DNA from: Allacma fusca
Taxonomy: Eukaryota; Arthropoda; Collembola; Symphypleona; Sminthuridae
Direction: 5' to 3'
DNA length: 64,000 bases
NCBI GenBank assembly: GCA_947179485.1
Contig: OX359247.1
Coordinates: 8,833,060-8,897,059 of the forward strand
Every line of letters starts with the position of its first letter. Position 1 is the stretch's first letter. Both the position numbers and the translations under genes were made by a program. Positions 48,276 to 62,300 of the stretch are shown one piece after another. Below the pieces are notes generated by a model, which did not search any database, was not told the DNA's origin, and saw nothing but the letters and a program-made list of their open reading frames with translations.

Positions 48276-51200
48276 AAAAATTAACCCTCCGTACTAAAAA
48301 TAAGAAGTGATTGCATATGTTCATACTGTAAGCTGACGCATGTATCTGTAAAAAAAGGAAGTAGCTGCTAATAAAAAGACGAAGCTACACTCATACTTTC
48401 GCAAATAAAAGTCTATGTTGAAAATGTGTTCACTTTAAAATTCTCATATAATTCTCACACAGATATTCCCATAGATACTTGGTTATTAAATGAAACTACT
48501 GTACTGTCCCAGATGTACACACGCCAAGGACTAAATAGTTGTAAGCTTATTAACAGATTTGATTTGCTCAAGAGTTTACAATAACCACATGTATTTTACA
48601 CCCTGATGTCTTTAATTACTCCAGCCTGGACGGTCCAAGCTGAGCCTCATGTGTCTACAAAGTTATTAAAAAATGAATCCCTAGGAAATCCTCATCGGAG
48701 GAAATTAGGCTGACCTGATTTTTGGACCTGGGAGCTCAACTCAATCGATAATTTTGTGATTATGGTTTCACCGGGATTTTGACCAGCCCCATCCATCCTA
48801 ACTTATACAGGGGCCGAGAGAAATGAATCCAGGTTGGAAGAAATACAAATCATTTTTAGGTTACCATAAGTACAAGATCCGTAAAGTATTGATTACGTAG
48901 AGACTGGAGTTGAAAGGAACCATCGGGTGGATTAAAACGGTAGTTTTTTATAGAGCTGAATTACCCTCTCCTTTATAGAATAACCCGGGACAACTAAGTT
49001 TCCCAAGTCATACCCATTGTGGTTTCATATTAGTCTCGTAATAATCCCTGTACATACAGTCGAGGTGCAGTTGACAGGATTTACTCTCAAACTCTCAACT
49101 GATCCCGGGAGCAAATCTATAACAACCTGACAGCATGTATTAACTCTCAATAAAAACCAGAGGGAAAAACCGAAGGATTATTTGTAAGCTGGAAGATCCA
49201 CAGAGCCCTTGGAGCAATATGATAGAGCCTGAAACGATTTAATTCCTCAATGACTCCTCCTTTAATAAGATACACCTTCAAAATTTTGATAAAAATCTTT
49301 AGCTAGAGCATAATATTGATTCTAGAATGCATTACTTTCACTTTAAGGTGAAAGCGTGCTTTCTCCATGAAAAATATGCGCTATCGAATTTGTTCTTATA
49401 TTTTAAGAAACAATTTGGAAGCACCTAAATCATTGGACGCGTGCATGTCCATATGATCTTAAATTTTTTAAACTATCAAATTATTGGTAACATTCATTAC
49501 AATGGTAACAGTAATTGAGAATACAATCCAGCAGTAAAAAAAATGAGTGGTACATATACAATGGGAGAAGGATTTGAATCAGAATAATGGGAAAGTTTGA
49601 AAGTAAAGGGAACTTTTGCCCTAGAAACACTCGGGACTGGTGCAAGTTTTATGTCACTCTCGACCAGGGAAAGTCGGATACGATGGGCCAATAAGTCCAA
49701 GCCTGAAAGGAGAGTTACCCATATAATTTGACTTCTAAGTTGACTTCTTAAGGACGGCAATTCTCTCCACCATCAGCCTCAACAAATACTTTTCTCCTCA
49801 AGTGTTTTTGCACTTGCTGCCCGCCTCAGACAATAAAGTTTCCCTCCTATTTTTAAGTCACGTACACACTCCACTCATTACGTTGGGTCCCGTCGCTGGT
49901 CATAAAACGATCCGGAGATCTAGGTCCCTTAAGCATCATAAAAATCTCGATTACTAGCGTAAAAGTTTGAAAATTAAATTCCTCTTTTCTTTCTTTCTAC
50001 ATGGCCGCTCCATGATTAAAACATCATTGATGATCCTTGCAGAGGCCCTGGAACAGCTCTTGTCCCCGCGATACTAATACGTGAATCAAAGGGTTATAAC
50101 AATCACATAAATACTTCAAATTTCCTCGTCAGTCTCCACCCATGATGGACATCCCATTTAATGGCTCTCAATTCCCGGGCCAGTTCAAGCGTGGGTTTCC
50201 AGTGGAATTTAATTGTAACGATAGACCCTGGGAACACAAGATGAAGAAAGAAATTCAACAGAACAACCCGATGAATTACTACAAAGGAGCAATAACGTAT
50301 TAACATTAAGGCATTTTAGGGATGGAAACCTTCCACTTTCCCGCACCTGGAGCTGGGCTCTTGTCGGGCCCCTTTTAAGAGTACAGAGTAACTTTGCGGA
50401 TCGGAATCGGCTTTAAAACATGTACAGAAGATTGGGGAGGATAAATGGGAGAATTAGACTTGCCTTGCACGTCCTACTTTAACGATCAGCTCAAGTTCGC
50501 AGTCCATAGCAAAGCATGGAATTTTATAATAGTCTATATTCAATCAACTGAGACAACCTATTGTCGCTCTAATTCCTTAACTTGCGGGGTTCATCCTCTG
50601 ATTTGCTAAGGCAGGGATCCATTTGAGATCTCGTTAAACTAGGGAAAACTAGATTTTGAGGAGGTTTCCAGACCCGGACACCGGCTCATCCCTGGCCCTT
50701 TCCTCTCCTCGCATGCTGAATTCCCTAGTATGTTAGATTTTATGAGAGCCAGGAGAAACAATAGTATTTTTGGGAAATTTGGACCTGGGCTAAATACAGG
50801 AAAAATGTTTTTCGGGTGTAAGTTTTACGCCGGTCAGGGACAGAAGTAAAAGTTGCTGGATTTTTTTCTTCTCTTAAGTGATTAAAGCCACACTAGACGG
50901 AGAGCGAGCTCATAAATAGTGGGAAAAGTTCATTGCAGACTTGACCTAATTATAGGATTTAGGCAGGAGGTGTAACTCACCCATATTTTTGTCAGGGATG
51001 TAATGTCCAATGATGGCATTAAATTAAGATTTAAGTTGTAAGCTATTATTTTTCCTTGAGCCTTTTCTTCCCTTTAGTGCTTTCTCCAGGAGGATCTTAC
51101 GGGGAGGTTGAGTCCCTGCTTTTGAACGCTCTTCCTCGACCCAGCCCAATTCCTAGGAAGGAATTGGTCTTTCTAGTTATTTGATTACTACAAGCATATA

Positions 51201-51508
51201 AATTTATTACAAAAGGACACGGGACTATAAGTTGTTCTCCTGGAGCTGGAAGGAGCAGGAGTGGGGACGACGGCGTTGGCGGCCGCGGAGAAAGTGGGAG
51301 CTTTTGTTCCGAGTTAATTGTAACAAATCATAATGTGGGCGGACTTCCTGGGTGTTCATCATCATCTTGGTTGACTTCTTATGGCAATAGTGTACTTGGG
51401 ATGGACGCCAGGAAAAGTTTGTTTTCACACTTGGACTCCTCCCGTTTGTAACAAATAATGTGGCTGTCAGTGTATTGCCCGGGAGAAATACTCGACTGTA
51501 TGCAAGGA

Positions 51509-51543
<35 letters not shown>

Positions 51544-54136
51544 TCCTTTCCCTATGAAATACGGACTGGATTGAGGAGCGTCAAGTGAAAGTCCGGAGGT
51601 TTGGGGAAGAATGGTGGATATAAAAACCTATTATGTAAGAGCCCTATCGTGGCTCAACATCAATGCCCCTAACAACTCTATTTCCTCCTGGCTACATAAA
51701 TCCGTGGGATTGGGAAGCCCGGCCTGAGCACAGTCCTATATACATACAGCCCGGTCAAATTTCATGCTCCGCTCGGCCGCCACTGACCAAAACCATAACA
51801 ATCATCGGAAATTTGATGGACAGCAATAGCAGGGTCATTTGTACACACACGGATTTAGATTTTCTTTCAATTTTTCATCCAATTGATCTTACGACCCTTA
51901 CTTAGGGTAAGTGTGATTTGAGCCTGCCCACCCCCATGAAACTGCTGGTTTAAACGGAACTGTACTACATCCATCCGGTCATGTGGATTCCCACAGTCAA
52001 AGTGTACTTTCCAATGCCATGTCTCCACCCATGTTCCGAGTCAATTCCATCAGGTGTACTTACGCCTATATCTGTAGAGGACCAGCCTGGATATTTCTCC
52101 AAGAGAATCTATTATTGTTGGGAAAGTGCTGTCTACCTCCACAGAGTAATAGGAGTACGACAATGGGAGTAGGAACTTGGACCAAAATAAAATCCTGCAT
52201 TACATGACACTCAAGGATTTTGACTCGGAGGACAATTTTCTTGGACAATACGGGGCTCTCCTGTGCGGTAAGCTCCGGAGGAGGGGAAATGGGTCAACGG
52301 AATAATTTTTTATTCGTAAGTAGTTGTCGATTTAATGAGTACGGACAAAGTTTAGGAGTCCCTTGGATATTTTTCAAGACAACGAGCAAGAAAGAAAAGT
52401 CCTTTCGTTTAGCAATTCAATGGACTGCGCCCCTGGGGCCGATTCCATGGCCTTTTCACAAGAACTTGGAAACCGTGCAGGAGGTTCGTTTGCCCCTCGA
52501 AAATAGTACGCACTTTATACAAAAGACACCTTCACACATCCCAGCCTATTCTATATCTATATCTTCCGAGGGATATGGGAACTATAGCGCATTACACGCA
52601 TGCAAATTTTCCCTTTCACCGTCCACAAACTATTCCTCACACTTTTGCATTTTTCCCTCCCTGAGAGGTGTAACGGGAAATTTACTTTTCATGGGAGCCT
52701 TACAGATCTTATCTATAGGTATTTCATCTCTACTGAGTACCTGTAGCATTCGTAGGAGCAGTGGCGTCTCCTTATACAAGCACCCAGTTTTACGGGGAAG
52801 GTAGCAGATTCAAAATCAAACGGCACTATTCCAAGTTCTATTGGACCCACTTGAATCCAAAGGGTCTTTATGCACTGGCTTGAGGAGGAATTCTTTTTGA
52901 CGGATTTTAAAGTCTGTGTTTAAATTCATGGACCTCTAATTTCATGCTGCGTGGGAAAATACATTTATAGGTTTACACATGAGCTTATAGACAGTCCCTA
53001 TACATTTTAAGGATATCGACAGACATTACAAGATAAAAGTGATGCCTTTCCCCTCCATTCCACCTGCATAGGGGGGACTATTTGACTGGATATGGCTTTG
53101 AGATGTGAACTCCTATTTGAGGAAGCAGTGCAAACAAGTAGGAATTTTAAAATTGGATTTTTTAAACATGGCCAGGAAGGAATACATATGGGAAGGTACT
53201 TTGCCACGGGAGAAGACAAAACATTGGAGGAATAGAACTGACTGCAAATGCATACAATGGGAGTAAACCGGAACGAAAGTTTAACAATAATATAAAGTTT
53301 GTGAAAAAAAACGATATTGCTTTAAGTTAGAAGACACGGTTGAGGAAGTTGTTCACAGGGCTTTTGTACTTTTTTTTTGGGGTAATGCAGTGTAATTTTA
53401 GGCGTCACTACACAAAAAAAAACCAAGTTGTTTTTGCTTTCTTTCCTCTATCTATCCTTATTTTTACTTTCTCTTTCCTTAAGTCATCTTCCGGCTGGGT
53501 TTCTCCTCACATGAGTCCCCTCCTCATACATCCTCCAAACTTGTGCTCCCAGAGCCATTCCCCTTAAGCCAACACGCTCAATTTTGTATTCCGTTTGTAC
53601 GTCTCCAGGAAATTGACACTCGCTCAGGAGGAATTGAAAACTATATCCGGGAGGGAAGAATACTCTTGAAAAAAAAACTTATATGAATGATAATCCAAGG
53701 ACTGTCTCTTTGATGTTTTTTTGTTTTGTTTTTCCTTCGGAAATTTATCCAACACTTGTATAAGGTTTCCCCTGAAAAGTTAATCAGTATCTTCCGTACG
53801 AGCGTATTGACATGGGCTGTCACAACCTCGGAAATATTTTTCATGATATTGTTTTATTTCCCAGTCGCAATTCTTCCCTTCCGTTTAAATTTAATACCTA
53901 ACTTACGTCCAGGGATTCTCACACATGTACACACTCAAGTTGTGAACTTTGGGGCCTCCATAGATTTGAGGGAATGTTCAAGTGTCGGGATGTGCCTAAG
54001 GTTCCTTTCTCTCAAGTCAGCTGAAAAATCGTCGACAGGACAACATGAAGATAAAGAAGAGGAAGACGGAAAGGGGGAGGAAAACATACCGTTCTGCCAA
54101 ATTTTATCAGCAACAACATCCATACACAGAGCTGAC

Positions 54137-54140
<4 letters not shown>
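48276..54140. other. Downstream intergenic sequence, first part
   Basis: No gene is recognised. The open frame at 52220-52804 (194 codons, plus) has no motifs or family resemblance. A GA microsatellite lies at 51513-51541. GGAGAAAGT at 51287 and a cluster of CTTTCAC, GTGAAAG and CTTTCTCC near 49330-49370 continue the dispersed motif. Signals of single exons from a neighbouring gene could be missed by eye. Confidence 0.55.
51513..51541. repeat. (GA)n microsatellite
   Basis: About fourteen uninterrupted GA dinucleotides before AAAATCC. Confidence 0.92.

Positions 54141-54172
<32 letters not shown>
54141..54172. repeat. (CT)16 microsatellite
   Basis: Thirty-two bases of pure CT following GACAATT. 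Confidence 0.95.
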
Positions 54173-54175
<3 letters not shown>

Positions 54176-56550
54176 CATTGGCTACTACCCCTCCTTTCTA
54201 TACGGACTTACTGGCATGGACGTCTACGTGCATACTTGATGAGTGATGGTACTCACTAAAGGCAAAGGAAAAAACAGCTGTGGACTGCTTTTGTTTGTAG
54301 CCCGATCTTTCAATCCTTTGACAATTTCCTTAACAGAATACACTTTACAGTTTTATATCAAGTGTAGTCACTTCCCTTGATTCCACTTTCCTTGTGTCTC
54401 ACATTCGGAAGGGGCCAGGGGTATACAACATTCTCCGTGAGTATGTACATATGTGGATACAGATAAGGTGCTCAAGGAGTCATAAGCTAAACGTAGATAA
54501 GTGACACGCGTTGATGTCATTTATTATTCAGGGACTTCCATAAAACCTTCATTGCTAGGAGGGTTTGGGATCGGATCGTCCATACGGTATAGACCACTGA
54601 CCGTAGTAATTACATAACCACATACTAAATTCTCCCTTAGCTTCCTTTCAATGGTCTTTGGAATATGTGAGAGGCAGAGCATTTAAATATGAATCCTTAT
54701 GTATGTATGTATGTATGAACGTATGTGTGTATATGTATGTATATAATCACCCAAACTGAATTCTATAGCCTTTGTTATCCCCACCATTGAAATCTCGAAG
54801 CAAGTGCTTTTCAAGGATTGAACTAAATTTCGCCAGTCCTATAACACTCGGACCTATGTCAGCATGGGATGCTTCTATATATGTACATAACTATCGTAGG
54901 TATAGAGATGCAGCGGACATTGAAAGCATACTGCGTAGGTATTGATCCTCACGTTAAATATTGCGTTGCAGGAGGCCGATGACATTCCCATCCAATGATT
55001 TATCATCTTCCATTTACTCGCTATGTTACCTCAACACTATTTTCTTTCACTTTGAATTGAACTTTCTCCCTTGGATTTTTCTCCTTTCTCTCCTTTGGAC
55101 TCCAGTATAGCATCTAATCACAAGTATTGTATCCACAAACGTGAGACTTCCTTTTCTTCCTCTGACTTACACATGCATTACGCTCTGTGAGGAGGCATGG
55201 ATACATGCATGCGTGGATGCTCCAACAGTTGGCATTAAGCTCATCTTGTTTTTTTTGTACCTGCTGAACGAGGAAGCTGTGGGAAGGACGCAACTGTACG
55301 TTTTGTTATGAGAGTGTATGTAATTAGATATGGATAGATACATATGTGCAATATACCCACAAGAAATCAACAATCCAAGCAGCAAGCTGTAAGTTTGGAG
55401 GGGAAGGTTTCGGAGGGATGCGGATCCAGTAGAGATGCATTCTCTGTAGATACTTATATTGACGTATATGTAAAAAAAAAGTTAGGGAGTATGTATCTAT
55501 CTATATGTAATACAAAGCATGTGTGTAGTCTCGGGAACTATTGCTACCAAAGAATTATATCACTTCTGCCTGAGAGAACAAAGAGAAAGAAAATGTAATC
55601 AGACAGTCTCATCCGAGCATGTGCTTCTGCATACATACTATGTAATCGCAATGAAATCTTTCCCGATTCTAGGTCAGAAGCACATCACATCTTCATTCAC
55701 CCATTCAATGTGTTCATATTACCTCGTTGAATCCCGTCCGCTCACAGGTATATATATGCATAGGGTTGTTCAGGGATTGGCGAGGCCCTCATTAAAAATG
55801 TACTATTAAAGAAACCTCTGCAGCTTTTTAAGTTCCATGGATCTAGGGGCTTACATCTGCTCCCTATCTTTATACATGGGGGTGTGCACGTATTTATTTC
55901 ATGTAGTTATAGAGGGAAATATTCCACCATTTAAAATACAAGCACTTCAATTTCAAAAGACAACCCAGTTCTACAAGTTTTTAACGTTTCACTGCTCGTC
56001 AGAGGAACCACAATTTTTCCTAGTCTCCTGCCTTTTCATCCCATAAGAGCATGATCCCGGCTTAACATAAATAATTATCTAAACTTATTGTAGTTTGAAT
56101 TAAAAGCTTAGTGTAAGGCTTCAATTTCATTTGGATACATGCTCAGCAGTTCGGTCAGGCGTTTAGGCAACCTTTAAATATATGGGTTGACTCCTGGGAA
56201 GAGATACTCATATTTCTGCGGAAAGTTACATTACGTTTGGTTTCTACTAAACCAGCATCCAAACTTACTCTTTAGGGATACATTTCATTTTCGTCTCCCT
56301 CCCTTTTGCGAAATTGTGTAGGTGCACAATTATGTAGTAAAATAAGGACCCGTGTCAAGGAATTAAATACAATTTCCGATGTTCTATGATGATGATATTT
56401 TTGATGTAATGTAACTAATGATGTTTCAGTGGGCAATACTTCAAGTTTGTTAAAATCGTTCAGAGCAATATAAAATGTAGTATTTGGATCCTAAGTACGA
56501 GGGCAAATAGGAACTTAAAACTTTTAAAAATTCCAAACCTTTTCAAAGTA

Positions 56551-56610
56551 AAAGAGATACATAGGTCAACAGTGGAGTTAAAAGAGATACATAGGTCAAC
56601 AGTGGAGTTA
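56551..56610. repeat. Exact tandem duplication of 30 bp
   Basis: The unit AAAGAGATACATAGGTCAAC plus ten more bases occurs twice with no difference. This suggests a recent duplication or, less likely, an assembly artefact. Confidence 0.93.
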
Positions 56611-56885
56611 AAAAGCAGTTCAGAATGGTAGAGAGTGAAAGTAGAGAAAATTCTCTGCTGTGTATAGCCTTACTTTACTTTTTTAAGCTGTATTGTAATT
56701 GTGTAATTATACATAGATATATGTAATTATGTAGAAGGGAAAGTTTGTGCGTCATAAAATATCATAGAGAATATAAACAGTTGTTTGTATTTTCCTGCCT
56801 ACTGTTCGCTACTTATACTTGACTTTATAAACCGAAAGTAATTTACTAGGACTTAAATGAATCAATAATTCATTAGGTTGAATGA

Positions 56886-56929
56886 GAGTGAAAGTTGGTG
56901 AAAGTTAGTGAAAGTTTGCTTTCACCTGG
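56886..56929. repeat. Triple GTGAAAGTT array with inverted copy
   Basis: GTGAAAGTTG, GTGAAAGTTA and GTGAAAGTTT follow each other at 10-bp spacing, then GCTTTCACC in the opposite sense, which allows a small hairpin. It is a dense spot of the GTGAAAGT word. Confidence 0.8.
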
Positions 56930-59236
56930 AAATATTATATTAATGAGACGCGGAAAAGCACTACACATATGTAGCAATTATTGCCCTACGATTTGACCAT
57001 CCATGGATATGAGGGGGAGAAAGATGCAGGAATTCCTAATAAGAGTTGCATTTAATTAAAAATGGATGGATTGACGGAGATGCAAAAGTTGAACTGCCAT
57101 CTATTGCAGCTGTGGATCTAGTTGGGTGAGCAATTTTTGGTAATTAAACTAAATAAAATACAAGATGTTGATTAAAACAAGACATGTAGCTAATGACAAT
57201 GGTGGGGTAAAAAGTGTGGAGTGCGTTTCCCCCATCCAATGCGACGACGGTATTGAATGACTGCAAAGCTACTCAGGCCATTGAAGTCAAGACTCCTGCA
57301 ATACAGCTAGTTTTAATGGGAAACTTAATTAATTTCCGGGTGAAAAAGAGCCAGTAGGGAAAAGAGAAAATTGTTCGTGAGGTACTTTCATTAGACATTT
57401 GAATCTCCGAGGGTTTGTCCCAAGGCCCAGTGTACATCCCGTAAAGTGTACAAAATTACACAAAATGGGACATTGAGGTGAAGTTAACGAACCTGATGAC
57501 CTCCTTAGTACTCATAAATTGGACAAAGTTAATGTTTGTTCAACTTTAGCTGCAAATGCTCCAGCGTAACTTTCACTTACAATTTTTCACTCCCCCACAC
57601 ACTCTTCCCCAGTCTTTCATGTCCACGTACTTTTCTTCCCAGTTTATGAAAGTCGAGGGCAGGCTGGGTTTTTTGGAGAGTAAAACCCAGAAATTTGTGA
57701 CCAACTTGATTAAAAATTGGCTTTTAGCCGTATTGCACAACTAACCAAAACTTTCTTTAGTCGTCAAATGGGAAAGTTTCCCCTGTTTCCAAGAGCCAGT
57801 ATTTATGTCAATAACTAATTAAAGCTTGCAGTTTTCACTTGTTTGTAATGCAAATAAAACAGACGTATTTCCACAAATATAGTTGATCTACTAGCTGTAT
57901 GTATGTGCATACTCGTGGTTCGAGGCTTCTGTTCTTACCAAGCAGATGAAAGAAGATTCGTCGTATTTAAAGTTGTGGAATAAAGTTAGGAAAAATTTTG
58001 ACCGCTGTAATAAATGTTAGAATGAAGTGAAAGTGCTCTCGGGTCTCGTCGTCTTCAAACTTTACATTAGAAGAGTTTCTCACTAGCAAATGTGGGACTT
58101 TCTCTTTGGATGTACGTCCCTGTAGCTTCTTGTAGAGAGACATGTGCTTTCATGTGGTGTCTTAAAAAATACGTTATGGACTGCTAAACTAGCTAGCGGG
58201 ATATTGGTGGACGTGCTTGTTGTTATAAAGGTTGTAGGTAGGTCGTTGGATGTCGGAGAAAGTGTCATCTTTGCGTGGGTAAGTAGTCGATTTTTCATTA
58301 AAGATAAAGCTATAGTAGCTTCGACATCTTTGATGAGATTAAATTGAAAGCCCCCATAATGGATGCATGAAAGAACTTTTTATTTCTTTTATGAATATTC
58401 AACCGGGTGGAAGGATATACTTTCACCAGCCAGCACTTTTCCTTCCTTAGCTTTTCCTTCCTCTCCGTCAAATGCGTACTCTATTATAGGGAAAGTTGAC
58501 GAATTTCCGAGTGCTTTTCCCGTTTCTCTCACACTCGTGTCCCTTCACACCATATCCCCTCTGGAAACATTGCTACTCTCCCAATTAATATATATGCACA
58601 TCAAACCAAGAAAAAAGCTCAAAATAATTTCAACTCAAAAAAACTTATTCGTTCGGGCTGGGTTGACGGAATATTTTTGGGAGGGAAAATTACATTACAA
58701 CGAATGGAATCTCCCCATCTACAATCTATGCATATGCACTTATTTAAATTCCATGTTTTACATGCAGTTCTCAGAAATCACTACACTTGAAAAAGCGAGG
58801 AGCAATCAATTCCACTTTTTAAAAACTTCTTTCTCCTTCACTCGTTTTTCTTTTGTCCCTCATTGCACATCGACCATTGACATGAACAGGGTCTCTTCCC
58901 CTCCATTTCTCACCCCCTACTGTGATCTCTTTTATTCTGCGTTCCAATAACTAAAAATACTTCCTCTTTCCACTCTACCTCTTGTCATATTTGATGAGCT
59001 AGGAGAAAGGCTTTAGAAATTCCTATGGGATATACACACGCTGATTTGAAATGTGAAATCACATGTGCATATCTACAGTCCCACTCAAACTAGCTATAGA
59101 TAGTTTAGAAACTGTAATTTTTGGATGAGGGTATTATGGTGTTTTGATATTAATAGGAAATGAACTTATTGCTAATTCCTCCTTGCAGTAAACTTTGCTA
59201 CTTTAATTAGATACTCAAGATATTTTTGTCCTTCCG

Positions 59237-59334
59237 TCAAGCCTAAGACTAGGGAAAAGGTACCATTAAGTTGAGCCTAATTCTAGGGAGAAAGGTACCC
59301 TCAATTGAGTCTAAGACTAGGGAGAAAGGCACCA
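59237..59334. repeat. Three tandem copies of a 33-36 bp unit
   Basis: Each unit contains a CCTAAGACTAGGGAGAAAGG-like core followed by (T/C)ACC. Copies begin near 59237, 59273 and 59306 and differ at several bases. The GGGAGAAAGG part relates to the dispersed GGAGAAAG word. Confidence 0.8.
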
Positions 59335-62300
59335 GTGGGGAACCTTACTGTGTGTAAATGTTTCAAGATATTTTAAACTGTTTGAGGGTAAACGAACAGT
59401 AGAGAGTAGGCTGTATATGAAGCCGTACCTTATTATCTATGAGCTCTAGGAAGGAAGGCAATACTCATGGAGAAATATTTTCCTCTTGTTCACCCAATCT
59501 GGGCCATTCAAATGAATGGATGCTTTGTTATTTCTTGCAAATCCAGTCCCAATATATACTCTGATAGTAGATGCATCAAGCATGAGTACAGATGTATATT
59601 TCGGCTTATTCATGGATGTACAAATGTGAGCTGTAGAGATGTGCTTGGAAGGGAACCGTGAGACTAAGAAAGGATGACATCCCAGCATGGGAGAAAGTAA
59701 AGTTGTGCTATATCCCCCGGGATTTTGTAGCATTGTTCAGACTGGGGCATGCATATGAGTGTGAGTAAATATACTGAGTATAGGATGTAGACTCTCGCTG
59801 ACCTTGCTCAGAGAAAGTTATTAAGTGTCAAAAGTTTCGCAATTCCCTGTCCTCTCGTCCTCGTAATTCTAATATTACTGTGCAAATTTTGAATAATTTT
59901 ATGTTGGAAGTATCCCATAGAGCCAGACTCTCCCAGTGGTCCTCACCGTTGAGGAATGAGATCGTCATCATAAATTACGCTTACATCCTAGCCTCGCGTG
60001 ACATTCCAACTAATCATGCGAATAAAAAAATAGACTTTTCTTCGACTTAATATTTCCAAGATTTTTTCCGATATAGCGGGGAGGAAAATTCGCTCAATAT
60101 AACCCTCGCGTATGATTAAGATAAATTGGTCGTATAAGTTGGAACGTGTGTTACCATACACGTAACTGACTTAGAAATAGATGGTTGACCCTCTGGTCGA
60201 CTGTCTCAGCTGGCTCTCGCTCTTTTCCTTTTGACGTCGGGGGAATATAAACGGCACTGGGTGCTATGTTCAACTGTCTCTCTCTTTCTCCCCGGACCGT
60301 TCAATTCCTGGATCCTACAGATGTAATAATGTCAGAACCGTAACATCTCCTCATGTGCTGGACATGTTCATCCATTCTCTTCATCCAGTAGCCTAGATAA
60401 TCAACCAGGCATAGCTTAGCTGTCATGAATCAAATTGTCGAAGGATTGGTGAGACGGGATTCTTAAACCACCATGTCTTCCAGCTCGGGAGGTTGTTTTG
60501 GGTTAAATTTTCTCCCGACCCTGCCCTTCCATATTGCTCCTTTTGGCTTTCAAGGAAAGCGTTACAAAAATTGAACTCCAATATTGTACATCCAGAGTTT
60601 CCCATAAGGACAAAAAAAGGTTGCTCGTAGCTGCCCTAGGTATATGGATCCTTGAAATATATGAGGAGGAATTTGATTCATAACAAGCAATGATGATACT
60701 GATGTAGACGACAATGTTCTTATATAGGGAGAGGATTATTCACCTAAAGATGCTCATTGTTGCGGCTGATAGAAAACTCGACGTGACGTAACCAATGACC
60801 AAATGATTCTGAAAGGGAGAGAGAAGAAAATGTAATTTGAAATGTCATTCAGGACAATAAATGGCTTTCATATTATGCGCTCGGAAAAATTTCCGATGAA
60901 ATAGAACCTCGGAACATCATCCAAATAAAAGAGGGATCTTTAAGCTCCCTCACATTCTCCCATTGTCCCTCTGCTCTCACCCATATGCCTTTGCATGCTA
61001 TTTTTCTGGTTTAGACTCGAAAAGAAGGGATGACAGACGTGAAATATGCTGTGTATGTAATTACAATGATTAAGATTTTATATGCAGGTAGCATGTAAAA
61101 TACCCGTAAAGTACTCCTTCTCACCCTGTTGCTGCGTGCCAGGGTTTACACACCCACAAGGGTTCATAGAATATCTTTTCACGTAAAATGCAAATGCATA
61201 AGAAATTCTCTCAAAGGATAATATACTTTATGAGGTGACGAAAATGTTCAAGATGTTTTCTCCCTACTTTCTCTTCCCTCCCTCCCTTCCTCCGTTGAAA
61301 CTTTCACTCCTTGAATAATAAACCATGTGCTTTTACCTTCCTTCTCAAAGTACTTACGGAGCCATGGGTGTTAGAAATAGTAGAGCGTACTTTCTTCAGG
61401 TTCTTTATGGAAATGCTATCTACGTAATACGCTGAGCTTGGATGTGACTATGTATATCTATACATATATCCAGTTGTAGATTATGCATAGTATGTATCTA
61501 GAGGGGAAAGAACTATGTATATGTAGAGTGCATAACCATGCTGAGGAGACAGGAGGGCTTTTCCAGCTGGCTTGGAGATTTTTACATTCCAGTTGCTATT
61601 ACTACTTTGCAAGTCAACATTTCATTTAAATTTAATTTATGATTAATAACACGGCTCTCCTGCAATGATTTCTTCCCATCATAAATGTCATTGTCATTGC
61701 AGTCTTTTTGTTGCACATGGCTGCTGCGGCAGTTCCCAAACAATTTCCTCCTCTCTCTGTCTCTATCCATCTGTGGTAACTTGGAATGCCCATTGAGGAT
61801 GCGAAAGCTCTTTCACCACCATTTCACATTAGATTTCAATTCAGAAATCCAGCCATCATCAACATATATAGTAATCACTTTCCAGGGCTTTGTTCCATGG
61901 GAAATTCGAGCTCAATGTACATACTCATGTTCAAATGTTCCCAGTGCTCTGGAAGGAGCTCATGTTGTGCATACCTGTGGGAGAGCTGGGACCAAGATAC
62001 TCCGGTCGTAGATATGCATCCGCTAAGGACCTGACGATCTTCCTATACAAAGATATGCATACGAAACCAACCACATCCACTCACAAAAGATAACGGTCTA
62101 ATGCTCATTTCATATTAAATAGTAATAGGTCTTGACAGGTTCCTTCCACACGTATAAATTACTTGAACAAAAGGCTGCTAACGCTAGAAGTCATCCCCTG
62201 GAGCTACAGAATTTACCCTAATTTTTATTCTAATGTCCCATAAAATTTCCTGCGTTCTTTCCAGTCCTACGAATCAAATTACTCCATAGGAGCTAAGACA

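Noticed and set aside
52220-52804. Open frame of 194 codons, the second longest in the window
   Set aside because: Composition is like the surrounding intergenic DNA, with no domain, signal peptide or family motif, and no splice partners could be found.
53726-54259. Open frame of 177 codons ending in a Leu/Ser repeat
   Set aside because: It runs through the CT microsatellite at 54141-54172, and the overlapping frames are equally open.
58363-58950. Open frame of 195 codons
   Set aside because: No recognisable domain and many rare-looking clusters of Phe, Ser and Thr typical of translated pyrimidine-rich DNA.
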